The position numbers and the translations under genes are program-made. Under the pieces are notes generated by a model. The model did no database searches, had not been told where the DNA came from, and worked only from the letters and a program-made list of their open reading frames with translations. A DNA stretch of 64,000 nucleotides from Bog-950 sp964493695 (GTDB lineage: Bacteria > Bacteroidota > Bacteroidia > Chitinophagales > LD1): contig CAZBPG010000007.1 in NCBI GenBank assembly GCA_964493695.1, forward strand, positions 1 to 64,000. The letters run 5' to 3'. Numbering within the stretch: position 1 is the stretch's first letter; each line of letters opens with the position of its first letter. Below, in pieces: positions 1-8,149 of this stretch.

Positions 1-140
1 CAACTTGAGTTAAGTACTAAATGCGGAACCACCAGGATGTGTTTTGAACTTATCAAGCTATCACCCTTCGAATTTAACGCTATGTTTCTTCTCACACGAT
101 TAACAACTGAACCTTTTTTTACCTTAAATAGCCATTCCGC
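1..140. other. Intergenic, no gene seen
   Basis: I see no supported coding region or RNA gene here. The stretch is AT-rich with stops in all frames. It runs into the 42-bp array that starts near 141. A 10-base arm at 140-149 recurs inverted at 390-399 and brackets that array, but this pairing is short and may be chance. Confidence 0.5.
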
Positions 141-392
141 AAAGTGCTAACGTTTAACTTCTTTAAAGAATGTTTTATTTAACAGAGCCTAAATCTCTAT
201 TCCTTTAACGAATATAAAGTTTAGCCAAAACTAATACATATTTTATTAAAAGAACAATTAGATTAACGTAAACTAATGTTTAATTTCTTTAAGAAATGTT
301 TATTTCAGATTACGCTAAAGTCAAGTTTATTTAAGTAATATGAGCATTAGAATAAGCTAATATTTATCTTCTTTAAATAAAATGAACAGTAG
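141..392. repeat. Six-unit 42-bp periodic array (array I)
   Basis: Six consecutive 42-bp blocks begin at 141, 183, 225, 267, 309 and 351. The blocks are strongly diverged but keep two landmarks in fixed phase. CTAA occurs at 147, 189, 231, 273, 315 and 357. The pattern [AC]TT[AT]AA occurs at 161, 203, 245, 287, 329 and 371. The second landmark is the core of a dyad that is perfect in block 1 (TTCTTTAAAGAA, 159-170). A TTAG-N6-CTAA dyad (clearest at 221-234) is centred 21 bp away, so two dyad types alternate every two helical turns. The block has no coding potential. The function is unknown. Confidence 0.75.
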
Positions 393-510
393 CACTTTGT
401 GAAGGGCCGGTTTTTGATGGTTTTTCGGCCTGCTCATTCATAAAACAAGGCAAAAAACGGTTAAGGTAAGCTAAGCAAGCTTAAATAACTGAAGTTGCCA
501 GTACAAAATA

Positions 511-630
511 GCGGGCTTCAGCCCGCATAAAACAATTATTTTCCGCTTATCTTTTGCTTTGCAGTTGGTTTAAACCAACTGCAAATACAGGATAAAAGGA
601 AATTTTCTGTTTAAGGCGACTAAAGTCGCC
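511..630 (+). repeat. Triple-palindrome element, copy C
   Basis: Three palindromes lie in a conserved scaffold: an outer one at 511-526 (GCGGGC-TTCA-GCCCGC), a perfect 24-nt central one at 560-583, and an outer one at 615-630 (GGCGACTAAAGTCGCC). The linkers TTTTCCGCTTATCTT (before the centre) and GGATAAAAGGAA (after it) are nearly complementary, so the element can fold as a long hairpin. The same scaffold with different but still perfect palindromes recurs at 20648-20769 and 20850-20973. It resembles REP/REPIN or MITE-like elements; no mobilising REP-associated transposase is present in this window. Confidence 0.8.
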
Positions 631-648
631 AACAACAAGCAACTTGGG

Positions 649-1797
649 TTAAATAATAAAGTCCAAATCGTTGTATGAAGCTATTACCTTGTTGTAATAC
701 GCTTCGTACTGAGGCAGGATATTAGTAATATCGAAAGTTTTGGCTTGGGCGAGTGCATTTTTCTTAAACTCCGTTAAGCGCTTTTCATCTTCAAGAACGT
801 AAATGGCATTTTTGGCCATCTCCTCAAACTCGCCCACATTGCTCATAAAACCGGTTTTGCCGTGGATGTTTATTTCCGGAATTCCACCGGCATTCGAAGA
901 AATAACCGGCACCTCTACCGCCATGGCTTCGAGAGCGGCAAGGCCAAAGCTTTCGGTTTCGGAAGGAAGAATAAATAAGTCGGAAACCGCGAGCAATTCT
1001 TCCACTGCATCCTGTTTGCCCAGAAAACGAACATCAACGCAAATACCCAGATTGCGGCAAAGAATTTCAATGCCCATTCGTTCCGGTCCATCGCCCACCA
1101 AAAAAAGTTTGGAAGGAACCTTTTTATGCACCAGGTCAAACATCTTCACTACATCTTCCACACGTTTTACTTTTCTGAAATTGGAAACGTGTGTCAGAAT
1201 TTTTTCTCCGTTAGGCGCAATGGCTTTTTTAAAATGGTCTTTATCGGTTTTTTTAAAACGCGAAAAATCAATGAAGTTCGGAATCACTTCTATCTCACGC
1301 GTAATGTTGAAGTTTTGATACGTGTCATCTTTTAAACTTTTCGAAACCGATGTGATTCCATCGCTGTGATTAATGGAATACTCCACCACCGGCTTATAGC
1401 CGGGGTCTTTGCCTATAAGCGTTATATCAGTACCGTGCAAGGTGGTAACGAAAGGAAGGCTGTATCCTTTTTCTTTTAAAATGCTTCGGGCAATTAAAGC
1501 GGAAGAAGCGTGAGGAATGGCATAATGCACATGAAGAATATCGAGCTTTTCGAATTTTGCAACGTCTACAATTTTACTTGCCAGGGCGCTTTCATAAGGC
1601 TGATACTGAAACAACGGATAATCCAAAGCCGAAACTTCATGGTAAAAAATATTCTCGTGAAAAGAATCCAGCCGCACCGGTTCCTGATAAGTAATGAAAT
1701 GAACCTGATGGCCTTTGTTGGCAAGTGCCTTCCCTAATTCAGTAGCCACAACACCGCTTCCGCCATAGGTTGGGTAACATACAATTCCGATTTTCAT
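649..1797 (-). CDS. bshA: N-acetyl-alpha-D-glucosaminyl L-malate synthase (BshA)
   Basis: This is a GT-B glycosyltransferase of family 4. It joins UDP-GlcNAc and L-malate in the first step of bacillithiol synthesis in the cytoplasm. The 382-residue length is normal for BshA. The N-terminal GGSG loop (residues 12-15) follows MKIGIVCYPTYGG, typical of the family, and the ETESFGLAALEAM nucleotide-sugar segment begins near residue 280. The ATG overlaps the stop of the upstream HEPN gene in an ATGA arrangement, which points to translational coupling with a toxin-antitoxin pair. No bshB or bshC is nearby. The start is supported by the family N-terminus. Confidence 0.93.
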   Translation of the reverse strand: MKIGIVCYPTYGGSGVVATELGKALANKGHQVHFITYQEPVRLDSFHENIFYHEVSALDYPLFQYQPYESALASKIVDVAKFEKLDILHVHYAIPHASSALIARSILKEKGYSLPFVTTLHGTDITLIGKDPGYKPVVEYSINHSDGITSVSKSLKDDTYQNFNITREIEVIPNFIDFSRFKKTDKDHFKKAIAPNGEKILTHVSNFRKVKRVEDVVKMFDLVHKKVPSKLFLVGDGPERMGIEILCRNLGICVDVRFLGKQDAVEELLAVSDLFILPSETESFGLAALEAMAVEVPVISSNAGGIPEINIHGKTGFMSNVGEFEEMAKNAIYVLEDEKRLTEFKKNALAQAKTFDITNILPQYEAYYNKVIASYNDLDFII

Positions 1798-2168
1798 TTA
1801 GCTTGTTTTAAATCGGCAATTATTTTTTGAACAGTAGTTTTTAAAACAGTCAAGTCGAATTTACACGTAAGAAAAACAACTTCATAATCCAACAAGTCAT
1901 AGTGATGCGAAATGATTTCCCGCATCTTGATTATTTCATTCCAGTTAACTGCCTTATAATTTGATAAAAGTGTTTTATCTATTTTATCCGATTGTTTAAG
2001 CAATTCGCCTATAATCTGAAACCGCATCATTATCGCATCGAAGTTAGTTTCTCCGGACGCAGACGAGTTAAAATCACTTGCTTGTTGAATGCCTGAAAAT
2101 CTTTCTTCAATCTTGCCGATACTCTCGGCAATGCGTTCAAAGATGTCGAGTAAAATTTCGTTAGGCAT
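1794..2168 (-). CDS. HepT-like HEPN ribonuclease toxin
   Basis: The 124-residue helical protein carries R83-x4-H88-x-Y90, the RX4HXY motif of HepT HEPN toxins. In characterised pairs R and H form the RNase site and the tyrosine is modified by the partner nucleotidyltransferase. The gene lies directly downstream of, and overlaps by 8 nt, a minimal nucleotidyltransferase gene, the standard MntA-HepT order. Its stop overlaps the bshA start by 4 nt. Toxicity is inferred from the family and not shown here. Confidence 0.85.
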   Translation of the reverse strand: MPNEILLDIFERIAESIGKIEERFSGIQQASDFNSSASGETNFDAIMMRFQIIGELLKQSDKIDKTLLSNYKAVNWNEIIKMREIISHHYDLLDYEVVFLTCKFDLTVLKTTVQKIIADLKQAK

Positions 2169-2451
2169 AAATTATCTCTGGTTCAATATGAACAAGGAAC
2201 TTTTTTCGCAAATGAGGTCCTTTTCTGGTTAAATCGATTTTACGATTAAATGTTTTTTCCAAAAATTCCAAGATTCCAACCAATGCAGAAAGCTTAGGCT
2301 CTTTTAATTTTACAATTAAATCTATATCTGAATCTTCCTTTTGCTCATTACGTGCATATGAACCAAATAAACCAATCTCTTCTACACCAAACTTTTCATA
2401 AAGCATGGTTTTATCTTTTCGCAGTTCAGCAAGTATTTCTTCGCGGTTCAT
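2161..2451 (-). CDS. MntA-like minimal nucleotidyltransferase antitoxin
   Basis: This 96-residue protein has the polymerase-beta-type signature GS-x10-DxD (G30-S31, D42 and D44) that binds Mg-ATP. MntA-type enzymes neutralise the partner HEPN toxin by adding AMP to the tyrosine of RX4HXY. It is the first gene of a three-gene minus-strand unit (nucleotidyltransferase, HEPN, bshA) with overlapping reading frames. The length fits the minimal family without extra domains. Confidence 0.85.
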   Translation of the reverse strand: MNREEILAELRKDKTMLYEKFGVEEIGLFGSYARNEQKEDSDIDLIVKLKEPKLSALVGILEFLEKTFNRKIDLTRKGPHLRKKFLVHIEPEIIYA

Positions 2452-2489
2452 GTTTCAAAAATAGCAAACATGTGATGAGATTGTAAGGG

Positions 2490-5462
2490 CTACTTCCCTA
2501 ACGCTTTATAAATCACCTCCTGCAAATCGGTGCGGATGTTCATTTTTACTAACTGATTGTTTTCGGCATTGGGGTAAACGCGGTTGCTGAGGAAAATATA
2601 CGTCAGGTTATTTTCGGGATCGCCCCAAACACAAGTACCGGTAAAGCCGGTGTGACCAAAAACCGAAAGCGGAACTCCATCATAACAAGGTGATGGCTTG
2701 CTCACATCCGGTTCGGGTTTATCAAACCCGAAACCTCTTCGTGAAATTTTTGACTGGCGCGAGGTGAAAAATTTAATAGTTGCTGAGTCGAGAAAGTGCT
2801 TGCCGTTGTAAGTTCCGTTGTTGAGCAACATTTGAAAAAGTGCAGCCAGGTCAAACGCATTACTGAAAACTCCTGCATGTCCCGCCACTCCGCCATACAT
2901 AGCCGCACCGGGGTCATGCACGTAACCACGCACTACCTGTTTACGGAAAGCAGAATCATTTTCGGTAGGCAGAACTCTTTCGCGCACATACCTTTCTGTG
3001 GGGTTGAAACCAATTCGCGTTAAGCCCATCGGGCGATAAAAATTCTGATTCACAAATTCCTCCAACCTCTTGCCCGAAATTTTTTCTGCAATTTTTTGAA
3101 GAATGTAAAAATCGTTATCACTGTAAACATACTTAGGATGTTCGTCTACCGATGAATGGTTGATAATGCTCCACATGGTATCGGGATAATCGTTGCGGAT
3201 AAAAAGAGAATCAGCCACTCGAATTGAAAAAATGGAATCAGCAGTCTTGCGATAATAATTTCCGAAGTTGCTGTCAATGGTGTTTTTGTAAAACATAAAA
3301 AATGCTTTGAGTCCCGCCTGGTGCGTAAGCACATCCCTCAGCTTTAATTTTTTTATAGTTGCGCCCTTAGGCAGAGCGAGATAATCGCCAACAGTTTTAT
3401 CGAGGTTAATTTTTTTCTGTTCGTAAAGTTTCATCACTGCGAGCGTGGTAGCGGCCACCTTGGTAATAGAAGCGAGGTCGTACAACTCGGCAGGCTTAAC
3501 CACCTCAGCGCTCTCGTAAATTTTTGTTCCATAGCACTTGTTCCAAATTACCTTTCCGTCCTTTGCTATCAACAACTGGCAACCGGGAAATGCTTTACCG
3601 TCAATTCCCTTTTGAATGATGTCATCCACTCGTCTCAACTCTGCTGTTTTTAAACCAACCTCCTCAGGTGCTGAAATTTTTAAACGATAAACATAGTCGG
3701 AAACAAAACCGGCACCTGCGGGAAAAACCGGTGAAGCGGTAACCGGCAACTTTCCCGAAATTTTTTCAGCACCAAACAAAGCGTTAGCTGCTGCGAGATT
3801 AGTGGCATCGTTGTCTTCATATACTTCAAGAATCCATGGCGTGTATTCAAAAAACTTCAGCGAGTAAGGATTTCCGAAAACACAAAGCACTACCTTTGTT
3901 CTGCCGGTGAGCGAGTCTATAAACTTTCTGGTTTCTTCGGTTACGTTGTAATTTTTTGCAGCAGCCCGAACCATAGCGTGCAAATCAACTATCACCAAAT
4001 CATAAGTAGCCAGCGTATCGAAAATACCGTTGAATGCTTTTTCGTTGTGCTCAAAACTCTGATTAAAAAAATCTATTTCCGCAAAATTATTGATGTGCCG
4101 TTGAAAGGGCGATGCACCGGAATTGCCAATAGAAAGCGAAGCCACTTTTTTGTAATTCCAATCTTTGAAAGGCAGTAAATTCTCGTGATTCGCAGCAAGC
4201 GTTATAGCTTGCTCATACAATTTCTGCCGAAGCATTTTTCCTTTCGTGTTGTTTAAATCATCGCGCAAATTTTCGAGGGCTACATGCTGCGGTTTATTCA
4301 AACCCAGTTTGTATTTATACGCTAAAACTTTTTTAACGCGGGCCTCCAACTCGCTTGCAGTAATCACCCCGCTATCCACTGCCATTTTGATTTTTTCAAT
4401 TCCTTTCGAAGCATCTTCGCTGAACACCAGAATATCACAGCCCGCCATAAATGCCAAAGAGTCAACCGTGCCGGGTTTGTAATATTTGGCAACACCTTTC
4501 ATGTTCAGCGCATCCGAAAAAACCAAACCATCAAAACCCAGCGAATCTTTCAGCCAACCGGTGGCAATTTTTTTCGAAATGGAAGCCACGGAGCCGGAAT
4601 CGCTGTCAAGAGAAGGAACGTTTAGGTGAGCCACCATCGCACTGCCCACATTGTTTTTGAAAAGAATTTTGAAGGGGTAAAATTCCAGCGAATCAAAACC
4701 GGCTGCACTCTTGGTTATTATTGGTAAATCAAAATGCGAATCAGTATTCACATCCCCATGACCGGGGAAATGTTTCGCGCAGGCAAGTACGCCCTCATCC
4801 TGCATACCATCTGCGTATTCAATTCCTTTAAGCGCAACCTTGTATTTATCTTCACCAAAGCTCCGGTCGTTAATCACCGGATTATCGGGATTGTTGTTTA
4901 CGTCTACATCGGGCGCAAAGTTGATGTTGATGCCGATGCGCCTGCATTCGCGACCAATCTCTCGGCCCATTTCATAAATCAAAGTATTGTCAGCCACAGC
5001 GCCCAGGGCAATCTGATGCGGAAAAGAGATGGTAGAATCTAAGCGCATAGCTAAACCCCATTCGCCATCAATGGCAACAAAACTTTTCACTTTACAGGAG
5101 TCTTGAATTTTGTTTGTCCATTCGGCTTGCGGCTCCGGCAAGCCCTTAAAGAAAATTACACCACCGGCTTTGCCTTGTTTCATCGAACTCAAAACCGAGT
5201 CCATGTTATACAGCTTGCCATCGGTGTAGGCGGCAAGCATAAAAAACTGCCCGATCTGTTCCTCGACAGAGAGTTGATTGTAAACAGAATCAACCCATTT
5301 TATGCAAGCAGTATCTTTTTTCCAGTTTCTGAAATCGGGGTTCTGGGAGTAAGATGATAGACAATAGATGATAGACAATAGACAAACGCAAGCATGAAGC
5401 CCGAACTTTCTGATTTCTGATTTCTGATTTCTGATTTCCACTTGTGCGAATAGACAAAACAT
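2490..5462 (-). CDS. NagZ-like GH3 beta-N-acetylhexosaminidase fused to a serine beta-lactamase-like domain
   Basis: The 990-residue protein is predicted to be exported. The N-terminal glycoside hydrolase 3 domain has the NagZ His/Asp dyad (KHFPGHGD followed by DSH, residues 230-243) and a nucleophile Asp near 317 in FSDALNMKG. The C-terminal half is a class C beta-lactamase or esterase fold with SxxK at S665-K668, a YSDN element and HTG near 935. This fusion occurs in Bacteroidota and is thought to act on murein-derived sugars in the periplasm. The N-terminus is odd: residues 8-19 and the hydrophobic signal core are encoded by two blocks of 7-bp repeats, so slippage would shift the frame. 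No alternative Met precedes the signal core. Confidence 0.88.
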   Translation of the reverse strand: MFCLFAQVEIRNQKSEIRKFGLHACVCLLSIIYCLSSYSQNPDFRNWKKDTACIKWVDSVYNQLSVEEQIGQFFMLAAYTDGKLYNMDSVLSSMKQGKAGGVIFFKGLPEPQAEWTNKIQDSCKVKSFVAIDGEWGLAMRLDSTISFPHQIALGAVADNTLIYEMGREIGRECRRIGININFAPDVDVNNNPDNPVINDRSFGEDKYKVALKGIEYADGMQDEGVLACAKHFPGHGDVNTDSHFDLPIITKSAAGFDSLEFYPFKILFKNNVGSAMVAHLNVPSLDSDSGSVASISKKIATGWLKDSLGFDGLVFSDALNMKGVAKYYKPGTVDSLAFMAGCDILVFSEDASKGIEKIKMAVDSGVITASELEARVKKVLAYKYKLGLNKPQHVALENLRDDLNNTKGKMLRQKLYEQAITLAANHENLLPFKDWNYKKVASLSIGNSGASPFQRHINNFAEIDFFNQSFEHNEKAFNGIFDTLATYDLVIVDLHAMVRAAAKNYNVTEETRKFIDSLTGRTKVVLCVFGNPYSLKFFEYTPWILEVYEDNDATNLAAANALFGAEKISGKLPVTASPVFPAGAGFVSDYVYRLKISAPEEVGLKTAELRRVDDIIQKGIDGKAFPGCQLLIAKDGKVIWNKCYGTKIYESAEVVKPAELYDLASITKVAATTLAVMKLYEQKKINLDKTVGDYLALPKGATIKKLKLRDVLTHQAGLKAFFMFYKNTIDSNFGNYYRKTADSIFSIRVADSLFIRNDYPDTMWSIINHSSVDEHPKYVYSDNDFYILQKIAEKISGKRLEEFVNQNFYRPMGLTRIGFNPTERYVRERVLPTENDSAFRKQVVRGYVHDPGAAMYGGVAGHAGVFSNAFDLAALFQMLLNNGTYNGKHFLDSATIKFFTSRQSKISRRGFGFDKPEPDVSKPSPCYDGVPLSVFGHTGFTGTCVWGDPENNLTYIFLSNRVYPNAENNQLVKMNIRTDLQEVIYKALGK
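5354..5381 (-). repeat. Heptamer repeat block in a signal-peptide region
   Basis: Four 7-bp units alternate ATGATAG and ACAATAG on the plus strand, followed by a degenerate fifth. On the minus strand they encode the LLSIIYCLS hydrophobic core of the hexosaminidase fusion. Confidence 0.8.
5408..5438 (-). repeat. TGATTTC heptamer repeat, 4.4 copies
   Basis: Four complete TGATTTC units plus a 3-nt partial unit encode EIRNQKSEIR near the N-terminus of the hexosaminidase fusion. The same 31-bp block, with an extra shared flank GTTCGG, occurs in the opposite orientation inside mutL at 6806-6836, so this is a dispersed repeat. Confidence 0.85.
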
Positions 5463-5593
5463 TTATCGTGCCCTGCCTAATTCTATTAACGACTTTTCTA
5501 CGGTTTTATGTTGATTGAATTACAGAATTAAAATTTCCCAACAGAAAGCGAATTCTGCAAGGAAGAAATGCAAATAATTAAGTTTGCGAACTC

Positions 5594-7432
5594 ATGGACA
5601 TTATTCGTCTTCTGCCCGATAATATTGCCAATCAAATTGCTGCCGGTGAGGTTATTCAACGACCATCTTCAGCCGTAAAGGAGTTGTTGGAAAACTCAAT
5701 TGATTCGGGTGCTACGCATGTTAAACTGATTGTAAAACAGGCAGGAAAAAGTTTAGTTCAGGTGATAGACAATGGTTGCGGTATGAGTGAAACCGATGCC
5801 CGCATGTGTTTTGAAAAACATGCCACTTCAAAAATTCGGGCGGCAGAAGATTTGTTCAACATCCGCACCATGGGTTTTCGCGGAGAGGCCTTGGCTTCTA
5901 TAGCAGCCATTGCACAAGTTGAATTGAAAACAAAACAGACCGGTGAGCAATTGGGCACTTTGATTGAAATTGAAGGAATGAAAGTGCTGAAGCAGGAGCC
6001 CTGTCAAACAGAAGAAGGAACTTCGATTGCCATGAAGAACCTCTTTTTCAATGTTCCGGCAAGAAGAAATTTTTTGAAAAGCGATACGGTGGAGTTGAAA
6101 AATATTATTGAAGAATTTCAGCGCATCGCTTTGGCGCATCCTAAAATCGGCTTTCAGCTTTTTAATAACGATTACGAGATGTATCATTTGAAGACAGGGA
6201 ACCTGAAACAGAGAATTGTCGCCTTGTTCGGAGATAATTATGCTGAGAAGATTGTACCGGTGGAAGAAAAAAGCTACGCGCTTCATGTCTACGGCTTTAC
6301 CGGCAAGCCGGAGTTTTCGAAGAAGACAAGAGGCGAGCAATTCATTTATGTAAACAACCGCTTTATCAAATCGCCTTATTTGAACCATGCGGTTTCGATG
6401 GCGTTTGAACAGATGATTCCGCAAGGCAGTCATCCGTTTTATGTTTTGTTCTTAGATATTGATCCTTCGAAAATTGACATCAACGTTCATCCTGCTAAAT
6501 ACGAAATCAAGTTTGAGGACGAGAAACTGGTTTACACATTTGTGAATCTTGGAATAAAACATGCATTGGGCGCTTACAGCGTTTCTCCCACTTTAGATTT
6601 TAATCAGGAGCACCATTTGAACAACAACGATACGTTTACCCAACAGCCGCGCACCTGGCTGGAGATTACCCAACAGGCTACGTCAACAAGAGATGCAAAA
6701 AAGTATGCGCCACCCAGTAATTTTCAATCGCTTAATAAACGGGAAGAAAATAATTTAAAGAATTGGGAACATGCGTTTGATACAGTAAGCAGTAGTAACC
6801 AGCCGGAAATCAGAAATCAGAAATCAGAAATCAGAAGTTCGGCAGAGCATGACGTTTATAAAGAAGCGGTGCCACCACACCAAATTCAAAACAGGTACAT
6901 CGTTTCGCAAATTAAGAGCGGATTTATTTTGATTGACCAGCAAGCAGCACATGAGCGGATTATGTTCGAGCGGTTTTTAAAATTGCTCGATAGAAACCGA
7001 AATGAAAGCCAGCGGCAATTGTTTCCGCAGAACTTAGATTTGAATGCAATGGACACTCAGATTCTTTTGCAGATTCTTCCGGAGATAAACAATCTAGGTT
7101 TCGATATTCAGGAGTTTGGCAAGAACAGTTTTGTCATTCATGGGTTTCCTGCTGATATTTTACAGGGTGATGAAAAGAAAATGATTGAAGAGTTGATAGA
7201 ACAGTTCAAGATGAATTCGCAGGTAACCAAACTTTCTAAACGCGAAACACTGGCGAAATCATTAGCACATAGCTCCAGCATTAAGGCGGGCAAAAAGCTG
7301 TCTGTAGAGGAAATGAAAACCTTGATAGATGAATTGTTCGCCTGCGAAAATGCTTTTACTGCTCCCAATGGCAGATTTACTTTTATAACACTTAATAACG
7401 ATGAATTAGAAAAGCGGTTCGAGAACAAATAA
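5594..7432 (+). CDS. mutL: DNA mismatch repair protein MutL
   Basis: The 612-residue MutL has an N-terminal GHKL ATPase domain (ELLENSIDSGA near 30-40, DNGCGM near 59-64, GFRGEAL near 94-100). Its C-terminal domain carries DQQAAHERIMFE from residue 448, a DQHA(X)2E(X)4E-type endonuclease motif with Gln in place of His, and a later ACENA segment. MutL links MutS mismatch recognition to strand incision. The inter-domain linker (about residues 405-415) is encoded by 4.4 copies of a 7-bp repeat, so gain or loss of one unit would remove the endonuclease and dimerisation domain. The ATG is 131 bp from the divergent hexosaminidase start. Confidence 0.96.
   Translation: MDIIRLLPDNIANQIAAGEVIQRPSSAVKELLENSIDSGATHVKLIVKQAGKSLVQVIDNGCGMSETDARMCFEKHATSKIRAAEDLFNIRTMGFRGEALASIAAIAQVELKTKQTGEQLGTLIEIEGMKVLKQEPCQTEEGTSIAMKNLFFNVPARRNFLKSDTVELKNIIEEFQRIALAHPKIGFQLFNNDYEMYHLKTGNLKQRIVALFGDNYAEKIVPVEEKSYALHVYGFTGKPEFSKKTRGEQFIYVNNRFIKSPYLNHAVSMAFEQMIPQGSHPFYVLFLDIDPSKIDINVHPAKYEIKFEDEKLVYTFVNLGIKHALGAYSVSPTLDFNQEHHLNNNDTFTQQPRTWLEITQQATSTRDAKKYAPPSNFQSLNKREENNLKNWEHAFDTVSSSNQPEIRNQKSEIRSSAEHDVYKEAVPPHQIQNRYIVSQIKSGFILIDQQAAHERIMFERFLKLLDRNRNESQRQLFPQNLDLNAMDTQILLQILPEINNLGFDIQEFGKNSFVIHGFPADILQGDEKKMIEELIEQFKMNSQVTKLSKRETLAKSLAHSSSIKAGKKLSVEEMKTLIDELFACENAFTAPNGRFTFITLNNDELEKRFENK
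6806..6836 (+). repeat. GAAATCA heptamer repeat inside mutL
   Basis: Four full GAAATCA units and a 3-nt partial unit lie within the mutL linker. The unit is not a multiple of three, so a copy-number change shifts the reading frame. The block and its GTTCGG flank match 5408-5438 in reverse orientation. Confidence 0.9.
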
Positions 7433-7477
7433 TTCTTGCACTCATCCGTTTCATACCTCAAATACATTTATCTCCGC

Positions 7478-8149
7478 ATGTTCAATAATATAAATACAAG
7501 AAGCGTAACCTTCAATCTCATAGCCATTAATGTTTTGATGTTTATTATCACGTTGCTGGTTGGCGAAAAAATGTATGAATTGTTTGCGCTCTTTTATCCC
7601 GCCAGTCCGTTGTTTAAGCCGATGCAACTTATCTCACACATGTTCATGCACGGAGGGTTGGCGCATCTTTTCTTCAACATGTTTGCGCTTTTTATGTTCG
7701 GCACTGTCTTAGAACAGGTGTGGGGAGCGAAACGTTTTTTGCTTTTTTACTTTATAACCGGATTGGGAGCAATGTTACTGCACACCTGTGTGCAGGCGTG
7801 GATACTTCACAACTACACCGGTTCGTTTGCGCCATCCATTGAGCTGTTGAACGAATTTCAGGAGGCAGCGGCCACGTATGTAACGCCTACGGTAGGAGCG
7901 TCCGGTGCCATCTTCGGCATTCTGATAGCCTTCGGAACATTGTTCCCGAACACAGAATTGTATTTGATGTTTATACCGGTGCCGGTAAAAGCAAAATACT
8001 TTGTAACCATATATGTGGTTATAGAATTGTATCAGGGAATGGCCATGAATCCGGGAGACAACGTAGCGCACTTTGCCCACTTAGGCGGTGCATTATTCGG
8101 ATTTCTATTGGTAAAACTCTGGAACAAAAACCGAAATACTTTCTATTAA
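7478..8149 (+). CDS. Rhomboid family intramembrane serine protease
   Basis: This is a polytopic membrane protein of about 223 residues. The GASGAIFG segment (near residue 138) holds the catalytic serine and HFAHLGGALFG near the C-terminus holds the partner histidine. An HGG/HLFFNM segment lies in an early helix, as in rhomboids. I prefer the ATG at 7478 over an in-frame ATG at 7436, because the upstream 14 residues are not family-like. The 3' end overlaps the convergent PIG-L gene by 4 nt. A second rhomboid lies at 29146-30036. Substrates are unknown. Confidence 0.9.
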   Translation: MFNNINTRSVTFNLIAINVLMFIITLLVGEKMYELFALFYPASPLFKPMQLISHMFMHGGLAHLFFNMFALFMFGTVLEQVWGAKRFLLFYFITGLGAMLLHTCVQAWILHNYTGSFAPSIELLNEFQEAAATYVTPTVGASGAIFGILIAFGTLFPNTELYLMFIPVPVKAKYFVTIYVVIELYQGMAMNPGDNVAHFAHLGGALFGFLLVKLWNKNRNTFY

